This document shows, piece by piece, positions 34,703 through 40,330 of a DNA stretch of 40,330 bases. Each line of letters opens with the position of its first letter. Position 1 is the first letter of the stretch. This DNA comes from Clostridium sp. N3C (GTDB lineage: Bacteria; Bacillota; Clostridia; Clostridiales; Clostridiaceae): NCBI RefSeq assembly GCF_900095445.1, contig NZ_FMJL01000032.1, forward strand, positions 1 to 40,330, written 5' to 3'. The position numbers and the translations under genes are program-made. The notes below the pieces were generated by a model, which was not told the DNA's origin, ran no database searches, and saw only the letters and a program-made list of their open reading frames with translations.

Positions 34703-35626
34703 CTATTTGTTTTTTGAATATACCCAAAATAAAATGCTATCAGTTAATCTCAAACAAAACAGCGCATCTTCAACTGTCGGCAATTCAATAGCATTCTCAT
34801 TTCTGTGGGTTCCGTAATCAGACATCATAGAGTAAATCATATAAATTGTTTTTGTCTTTGTCAGCTTTCCATCTTTATTTTCATTAAAAAATTCTGCTAA
34901 ATCTTCTTTTCTTAAATCTGATTTAAGGGCCCTATCTAAGTCAGCGACTGATGCAGTTGCACTGTCTCCACTAGTATTAAAGACACCTCTCATCCATTTT
35001 GCAAACTTTTCAGTCCCCTTATATTTTGAAAATATACTTACAATACACGTCCTACATGATTCAATACAAGCTCCTGAATGGCCTTGTGTATAAGCGTCAA
35101 CTGCAGATTTGTAAGCATCATATACTTCTATATGGTTACTTTTTATCCATGATTCAACAGAAAACATCTCACTTACTCTTACAAAGTCACTTTCCATGCA
35201 AGCAGAAACTTTAACTTTTTCAAATTCAATGGATATGTTTAATCCTAAAATCTCGTAAAGTTTAGCTAGTTCTTCAAAGTCTTCAACGCCATTTTCGCAA
35301 ATGTATCTTACATTGAAAGATTTTGTTATTTCTTTTAGCAGGTTGATAATATCCTCATGCCTGTTTTCCTTATATAAATCCGAGAAAATACTATCTAAAC
35401 CTAAGAACACATCGTATTCTTCGTTATTATTCTCGAATTTGTGCGCATAACCTTGATTATAAAAATATGGCACCAGATAGTCTATATATTTTTCGTAAAG
35501 GTCATTAAGCCCCACACATTTTAATCTGGCCTTAAATTCCGAGTTTTTTCTTATAAAAAAGCCTGGTCTGCTAACTATTTCTGCAATTTTTGAAAGAATT
35601 ATTTCTTTATCATTCATTTTTTTCAT
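34703..35626 (-). CDS. HEPN/Abi-C-like protein, third gene of the operon
   Basis: The 307-residue protein has a helical N-terminal half and a C-terminal half (about 170-307) that looks like a HEPN or abortive-infection C-terminal domain: YDAYKSAVDAYTQGHSGACI, ESCRTCIVSIF, then YSMMSDYGTHRNE and PTVEDALFCLRLTDSILFWV. In such domains the late G-x-H-x region is close to the RNase site; the usual R-x4-6-H pair is not clearly present, so nuclease activity is doubtful. The start could be 35626 or the ATG three codons later (AGGTGAG lies just before). It follows the 279-residue gene by 19 bases. A defence or toxin role is inferred from the fold and location. Confidence 0.66.
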   Translation of the reverse strand: MKKMNDKEIILSKIAEIVSRPGFFIRKNSEFKARLKCVGLNDLYEKYIDYLVPYFYNQGYAHKFENNNEEYDVFLGLDSIFSDLYKENRHEDIINLLKEITKSFNVRYICENGVEDFEELAKLYEILGLNISIEFEKVKVSACMESDFVRVSEMFSVESWIKSNHIEVYDAYKSAVDAYTQGHSGACIESCRTCIVSIFSKYKGTEKFAKWMRGVFNTSGDSATASVADLDRALKSDLRKEDLAEFFNENKDGKLTKTKTIYMIYSMMSDYGTHRNENAIELPTVEDALFCLRLTDSILFWVYSKNK

Positions 35627-35645
35627 CTCACCTAATATTTAATAA

Positions 35646-36485
35646 CTATAACTTTTTCAAAGTAGGTAACACTTTCTCTAAATATTCCTGCCAATATCCC
35701 TCGTCATCGCCTTCCATATCGTGAAGCCAATAGTACATAAATAATATCTCAAATTCCTGCTTTCTACCTTTTATAAAGGACTTTTTCGGCATTTTTCTAT
35801 ACAAAGAATCTAGATTAAAAAGGTTACTTTTTTGCCTATAATCATAATCGTACTTTTTCCAATTATATTGACTCTTTCTTCTATGTGTTGAGGGCCAAAT
35901 ATCCTCATTATCAAAAAAACTGTTTATCCAATCATAAGCAAAGGCAAGAAGATTTACTTGATGCTTTGCCCAGGTTTTCTCAATCCAATCAGTAATTTCT
36001 TCCGATATTGACGGTATCCCAAAATTAAACTTTTGCTCACTTTCTACCCTATGATATTCTTTTATAAAAAGAAAAAGCATTTCTGTCTGATCCTTAAGAA
36101 ATGGTAACCTTTTAATTAGTCGTGAATAACAATCATATGAAGCATTTCTAAATTCACTATCAGTATTATATAAAAAGAAAAGGTCATTCTCCTTCATGAT
36201 GTTTCCAATGTATCTGTGTATTTGCTTCCCGTACTTATTATAAATACTAACAGCCCATTCTCTAACTTCAGGATCATACTCTCTTAGCTGCTTACGATAT
36301 TTCTCCAACTTTTCATTATGGAGTACTGTTTTTTCCTCAGCTTCCGTAATATTCAGATAGTTGTTAAAATACTCAAATACATAATCAACACAGATTTTCA
36401 TATTTTGTGCACGTGCATCAATGTCAAATTCATTGAGTTTATCTTCCTTTTTCCTTCGTGCAATGTATTCCTCAATGCTTAGCAT
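35646..36485 (-). CDS. unknown Trp/Tyr-rich protein, second gene of the operon
   Basis: The 279-residue protein is soluble, helical, and rich in Tyr, Trp and charged residues (VREWAVSIYNKYGKQIHRYI, EITDWIEKTWAKHQVNLLAF). The segment SFFDNEDIWPSTHRRKSQYN and the acidic end HDMEGDDEGYWQEYLEKVLP stand out. No motif of a known enzyme was recognised. GAGGTGG precedes the ATG. It is 72 bases after the DUF1413 gene and 19 before the HEPN-like gene, so it belongs to the same transcription unit. Confidence 0.66.
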   Translation of the reverse strand: MLSIEEYIARRKKEDKLNEFDIDARAQNMKICVDYVFEYFNNYLNITEAEEKTVLHNEKLEKYRKQLREYDPEVREWAVSIYNKYGKQIHRYIGNIMKENDLFFLYNTDSEFRNASYDCYSRLIKRLPFLKDQTEMLFLFIKEYHRVESEQKFNFGIPSISEEITDWIEKTWAKHQVNLLAFAYDWINSFFDNEDIWPSTHRRKSQYNWKKYDYDYRQKSNLFNLDSLYRKMPKKSFIKGRKQEFEILFMYYWLHDMEGDDEGYWQEYLEKVLPTLKKL

Positions 36486-36557
36486 CCTTTCACCACCTCT
36501 CGCATGTGATTTTGCTATTCTTAGGAAGATTAATATAAAGCCAATAAATCATTTCGG

Positions 36558-36803
36558 CTAGTATCCAGAGTTAATCTTTTTATATCTCTGCTGGTTAGAT
36601 GAAGTCTTTTCAATTGCCTTTATATCACCTTCCATTTTATTTACGTAGTTTAAAAATAAAGTCCCAAGCAGAAGTCGATCCTTTCTGGGTATTCTATTCC
36701 ATACATAACCCTTGAACAGATCTTTAACAAGAAAGACTTCACCTGCATTCAAGTTTTCAGTTTCCTTAATAGCTTCTTCTAGCAGCTCATTAACATCACT
36801 CAT
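36558..36803 (-). CDS. DUF1413-family small protein, first gene of the operon
   Basis: The 81-residue protein has the DUF1413 core EVFLVKDLFKGYVWNRIPRK and DRLLLGTLFLNYVNK. DUF1413 proteins are small, of unknown function, common on mobile elements of Firmicutes. AAGGAGATGACAAC precedes the ATG. It is the promoter-proximal gene of the four-gene operon and lies right behind the palindromic operator, so it could take part in regulation (inference). Confidence 0.72.
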   Translation of the reverse strand: MSDVNELLEEAIKETENLNAGEVFLVKDLFKGYVWNRIPRKDRLLLGTLFLNYVNKMEGDIKAIEKTSSNQQRYKKINSGY

Positions 36804-36829
36804 GTTGTCATCTCCTTATCAATAACAAT

Positions 36830-36879
36830 ATTAACAACATTGTTAATAAGATTATATGCCTTTTGCCAATTCTAGTCAA
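36830..36879 (-). promoter_or_regulatory. promoter with 18-bp palindromic operator for the DUF1413/HEPN operon
   Basis: On the minus strand TTGACT (36874-36879) and TATAAT (36851-36856) are exactly 17 bases apart. Directly downstream, over the expected start site, lies the palindrome ATTAACAACATTGTTAAT (36830-36847, two 8-base arms, 2-base centre). A protein bound there would block transcription. Confidence 0.8.
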
Positions 36880-36884
36880 TAAAA

Positions 36885-36930
36885 AGAAAACCACCAATCA
36901 AGAGAATATATCTCCTGAATGGTGGTCATT
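36885..36930 (-). terminator. terminator of the serine recombinase cluster
   Basis: A long imperfect stem (ACCACC.ATTCA.GGAGA with TCTCTTGATTGGTGGT, about 36890-36927) is followed on the minus strand by TTTTCTTTTT. It separates the recombinases from the operon. Confidence 0.7.
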
Positions 36931-36944
36931 CATGAAGGTTATGT

Positions 36945-38510
36945 TTATACATCTACTTCTACACCAGATTTAAATTCAATAGTTAGTTTGTCATCATAAA
37001 CCGTTATTTTCTCTATAAGTCGCCTTACTAGTTGCTCATCATACTCCTCAAGGAGGGTGGATTGTTCATTTAGGAATTTTTCCATATCTTCTAGCCTTTG
37101 CTTGGAGCCTTTTTTGCCAGCTTCTTCTGCTAAAGCCTTATGCCTTTCCTCTCTGAGCCTGTAAATCTCATCGGCTATATCGTTATAATCTTCTTTGGAA
37201 TTGGCCAGTCTCAAAAGGTCTTTTTGTAATTCCTCTAGCTTTTTATCTATCTCGTAAACAATATTATTGTCCGTTTCACTTATCACTGTTTCTATATTTT
37301 CCTTTAAGATAGTTAAAAAGCCATCCTTTTGCCCTATTAGTTTATTAATTGCATCCACCGTAGCAAGGCCTATCATATCCTCCAGCACGGTTCGGGAATG
37401 ACAAGTTAACCCTGTATTCTCAAGCCTACTGACGCATCTCCAAACAATCGATTTTTTACCTCGGTTATTCCAATGAACTCTACGGTATATTTCGCCACAC
37501 TCACCACAGAAGATAATTTGCGAAAATACATGATTTGAACTAAAGTTTCTTTTCTTTCCGCTAGTACTTATATGTCCTCTACTTCTACGAACTAACTCTT
37601 CTTGTACCTGCATGAAAATTTCACGCGGGATAATGGCTTCATGGTTATTCTCTACATAATACTGAGGTACGATTCCGTTATTAACAACCCTCTTTTTTGT
37701 AAGAAAATCTACCGTATAAGTTTTTTGGAGCAATGCATCACCAATGTATTTTTCATTGCTTAATATTTTCCTTATAGTACTGGTATGCCACCTTTTTTTC
37801 CCCGCTCCCGTAAGTATGCCATCAGCTTCAAGTCCTTTTTTGATTTTATCCATACTTGAGCCTTCAAGATACTCTCGGTAAATCCTTTTGACTATTTCAG
37901 CTTCCTCCGGCACAATTACTAATCGCTTATTTTCATCCTTGGTATATCCTAAAAACCTAGAACAATTGACCATTACCTCTCCCTGTTGGTATCGGTATTG
38001 GTAACCAAGCTTTACATTCTGGCTTAATGACTGGCTCTCTTGTTGCGCTAAGGATGCCATAATGGTAAGCATAATTTCACCTTTGGCATCCAGTGTATTG
38101 ATATTTTCTTTCTCAAAATATACCGCAACATTTTTATCTTTAAGTTTTCTGATGTATTGTAGACAGTCCAAGGTATTTCTAGCAAATCGGCTTATTGATT
38201 TGGTAATAACCATATCAATTTTCCCAGCCATGCACTCATCAATCATTCGATTAAATTCGTCGCGATTTTTTGTATTTGTGCCGCTGATACCATCATCAGC
38301 AAAGATCCCTGCAAATTCCCACTCTGAATTCTTCTTGATAAACTCTGTATAGTGTTCAATCTGCACTTCGTAACTACTAGCCTGCTCATCACTATCTGTA
38401 GAAACTCTGCAATAAGCAGCGACCCGAAGTTTAGGTGTTTCATCTTCTTTTCGATTGTTGCCTACACGTTTTATTGCAGGTATAATCATTACATTTTTAT
38501 TAACTGCCAT
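36945..38510 (-). CDS. large serine recombinase (third of three, integrative element)
   Basis: The 521-residue protein has an N-terminal resolvase domain with the nucleophile in [13 protein letters not shown] (Ser37), [40 protein letters not shown] and a Recombinase domain (about 190-300). A zinc ribbon ([10 protein letters not shown] ... WRCVSR) and a C-terminal coiled coil (about 410-480) follow. The start at 38510 has GAGGTG upstream and overlaps the previous gene by 11 bases. Related enzymes integrate and excise clostridial elements. It looks intact. Confidence 0.92.
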   Translation of the reverse strand: MAVNKNVMIIPAIKRVGNNRKEDETPKLRVAAYCRVSTDSDEQASSYEVQIEHYTEFIKKNSEWEFAGIFADDGISGTNTKNRDEFNRMIDECMAGKIDMVITKSISRFARNTLDCLQYIRKLKDKNVAVYFEKENINTLDAKGEIMLTIMASLAQQESQSLSQNVKLGYQYRYQQGEVMVNCSRFLGYTKDENKRLVIVPEEAEIVKRIYREYLEGSSMDKIKKGLEADGILTGAGKKRWHTSTIRKILSNEKYIGDALLQKTYTVDFLTKKRVVNNGIVPQYYVENNHEAIIPREIFMQVQEELVRRSRGHISTSGKKRNFSSNHVFSQIIFCGECGEIYRRVHWNNRGKKSIVWRCVSRLENTGLTCHSRTVLEDMIGLATVDAINKLIGQKDGFLTILKENIETVISETDNNIVYEIDKKLEELQKDLLRLANSKEDYNDIADEIYRLREERHKALAEEAGKKGSKQRLEDMEKFLNEQSTLLEEYDEQLVRRLIEKITVYDDKLTIEFKSGVEVDV

Positions 38511-38937
38511 CTTGCTGCACCTCACTTTCTATTAAGCTGTATACATATTCCGCTTGTGTAAAAGGATTTGTATACTTCTGAATTACTTGTCCTATGGTAA
38601 ATTTCTTAGAAATAGTAGGTTTATCTTCTGTCTTGGGTTCAAAGATTCTGCCTAGCTTTTTTGCTCTCTTTATCCTCTCTGCTTCTGCTTTTTCGTAGGT
38701 TTCTTTATCAATGATGGCAGGGTAATAATCATCACCAAGATAACGTTCATTTCTTAGCATCCTTCCAGCAGTTCCATGATAAGCATCTATTCCAGCAGAC
38801 TTTGCCGCGACCGATAAGGAAAGGCCTGATAAGTAACCCTTATATAAATTCCTAACCTTTTCAGCTTTTTCTTCATCGATAACTGCTATTCCATTCTCTA
38901 TCCTATAGCCATAAGGCGTATGTGCCACTTTTCTCAC
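38500..38937 (-). CDS. short recombinase-domain protein (second of three)
   Basis: The 145-residue protein starts at a GTG (38937) that overlaps the stop of the first recombinase (GTGA, four bases), with GGAAAGG upstream; the frame extends to 38964. It consists only of the Recombinase domain ([40 protein letters not shown]) and has no catalytic Ser domain. Such short genes between two large serine recombinases recur in clostridial integrative elements and probably act as accessory or directionality subunits (inference). Confidence 0.85.
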   Translation of the reverse strand: MRKVAHTPYGYRIENGIAVIDEEKAEKVRNLYKGYLSGLSLSVAAKSAGIDAYHGTAGRMLRNERYLGDDYYPAIIDKETYEKAEAERIKRAKKLGRIFEPKTEDKPTISKKFTIGQVIQKYTNPFTQAEYVYSLIESEVQQDGS

Positions 38938-40219
38938 ATCCTTTCCCTTAGTGTGATTCCACATTTCAGAACGAAACCTATCTCTACCCTTGAGAAAACG
39001 ATAATTTTTTCAACATAATCATTGAAAATTTGCTCGCTAAAGGTATTTATCATTTCAGCCTTATTTGTAAACTTTATTAAGTTACTGACTTCCTGCACCT
39101 TTGATAATTCACCATTTAAAGCATGAATTAAAGCTTCTTTTTGCCCCATATAATTATCTGCTTCCATTTGCAGTTCATTGTTTTCTCTGTTAAAAAGGGC
39201 AGGTTCTAGATAACCCTTTGCCATAAGCTTTACAAGCAGTTCTCTCTGTTCTGCATTTTTTTCAATTTGCTTCTCTAATTCCTGAATTCTTGAAAGGTTA
39301 TCTGAGTTGCTCATTCCACGCAAAGCATCTAATAGTGGTTGTAGAATAAGTTTTCTTCCGAAAATCAGCTTGTTAATCATAGTAACAAAGGCCGTCTTTA
39401 TATCCTCATCTCGAATAAACTGCATGGAACATTCTGTTATCTGCTTTAAGTGTTTACTACAACACCAGGCTACATATTTTCTTGTGCCGGATGAATGAAT
39501 TCGTCTTTTAAAGGTGCTACCACATTCCGAGCAAATAATTTTTCCGGAGAAAGAATACCGGTTTTGGTACTTATCATTACGCTTTTCTATTCCCTTTTCT
39601 TTTGCCCTTTGATTTAAGGCAGCCTCTACTGCTTCAAACACTTCATGGCTGATAATTGCCTCATGGTGATTTTCTATTAAATATCTGTTTTTCTCACCAT
39701 AATTGGTGCGCTTATTAAAACGGGAATCTGTATAGGTTTTTTGCAGTATAACATCCCCGGTATATTTCTCATTTTTTAGAATTCCTCGAATTGTCGTAGC
39801 CGTCCAACGGCCGCCTCTTTTAGAGGGGATACCCTTTTGATTAAGATCATCTGCTATTTTCTGTGTACCCTTGCCTGATAATACTTCTGCGAAAATATAC
39901 TTTACAATTTCAGCTTGCTCAGGATTTACCACCATTTGACCGTCAATGTTGTCATAACCATATGGTGGGTATGAAATCTTAAAAGTTCCGTTCTGAAATC
40001 TCTTTTGAATTGCCCACTTGTTATTTTCTGAAATGGAGATTGACTCACTTTCTGCAAGCCCGCTTAATATAGAAAGCATCAACTCACTTTCCATTGATTG
40101 GGTATTGATATTTTCTTTTTCGAAATAGATATAAATCCCTAGGTCCAACAGTTTACGAACCATCTCCAAACAATCCGTAGTGTTTCTCGCAAACCTACTA
40201 ATGGACTTTGTAATAATTG
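38934..40219 (-). pseudogene. large serine recombinase (first of three), 5' part cut off by an IS
   Basis: The frame is open from about 40219 ([20 protein letters not shown]) to the stop at 38934. It covers the last part of the resolvase domain, the Recombinase domain (YPPYGYDNIDGQMVVNPEQA), the zinc ribbon (CSECGSTFKRR ... CCSKHL) and the coiled coil. The catalytic Ser region (about the first 110 residues) is missing because an IS3-like end begins at 40220/40221. The Met codon at 40169 is internal. The triple arrangement is intact but the first enzyme is broken. Confidence 0.85.
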
Positions 40220-40220
40220 G

Positions 40221-40330
40221 TGTTAGTATAATATTTTAGACACGAAAACCCGAACACTTTAAAATAAGAAAAGGGAAGGAAGTGTCTACTTGGCAAAAAG
40301 TCAAAAGAAATACACAGAAGAATTTAGAAA
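40221..40330 (+). mobile_element. left end and orfA start of an IS3-family insertion sequence
   Basis: The element begins about 40221 (TGTTAGTATAATATTTTAGA). A TTG at 40290, after AAGGAAGTG, opens MAKSQKKYTEEFRK, the typical start of an IS3-family OrfA helix-turn-helix protein, and runs off the window. It interrupts the first serine recombinase. The right end and target duplication lie beyond the window. Confidence 0.75.

Noticed and set aside
34703..35626. Active HEPN RNase
   Set aside because: The R-x4-6-H pair could not be located with confidence, so only a HEPN/Abi-C-like fold is claimed.

Overview
The window reads as chromosomal DNA of a low-GC, anaerobic, Clostridium-like Firmicute. 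The bases are strongly A/T biased, Shine-Dalgarno sequences are strong (AGGAGG types), GTG and TTG starts occur, and the gene families are typical of clostridia: a preQ1-riboswitch queuosine operon, LytST-CstA, chemoreceptors without fixed partners, DUF1413, VanZ and triple serine recombinases. No rRNA, tRNA or CRISPR array was seen.

Left part (1-8.8 kb): the start of a rhodanese gene with a CRP/FNR-like palindrome upstream; a small P-loop kinase preceded by the wreck of an XRE regulator; an XRE/GIY-YIG fusion protein with four iterated repeats upstream; an AraC regulator; an Asp-box (YCF48/BNR-like) lipoprotein; a cluster of three small hairpins; a large secreted CBM9-like/DUF4832 glycosidase-type protein; and a GNAT acetyltransferase.

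Middle part (8.9-25.5 kb): a complete preQ0/queuosine-precursor operon (queD-queE-folE-queC-queF, minus strand) behind a sigma-A-type promoter, a class I preQ1 riboswitch and two successive terminator hairpins. Next come decayed genes (a second XRE remnant, a gene broken by one in-frame TAA, other fragments), an AraC-GyrI regulator and a membrane peptide with an Arg/Pro/Gly-rich tail. A LytS/LytR two-component pair follows, next to a CstA-type (pyruvate) transporter and an FMN-dependent alpha-hydroxy-acid oxidase, which looks like a lactate/pyruvate uptake module. Two chemoreceptors of different architecture stand back to back.

Right part (25.5-40.3 kb): increasingly accessory DNA. It holds a sortase-type surface protein broken by a one-base frameshift, a transposase fragment, a C-terminally truncated MocR regulator divergent from an ECF transporter S component, and a heavily decayed tyrosine recombinase. 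A small conserved gene, a lincosamide-nucleotidyltransferase-like gene and a four-gene operon follow; the operon (DUF1413, unknown, HEPN/Abi-C-like, unknown) has a clear promoter and an 18-bp palindromic operator. Last is a cluster of three serine recombinases of an integrative element, the first of which is cut by an IS3-like insertion at the right edge. The four-gene operon beside the recombinases is the best candidate for an undescribed (possibly defence) system.
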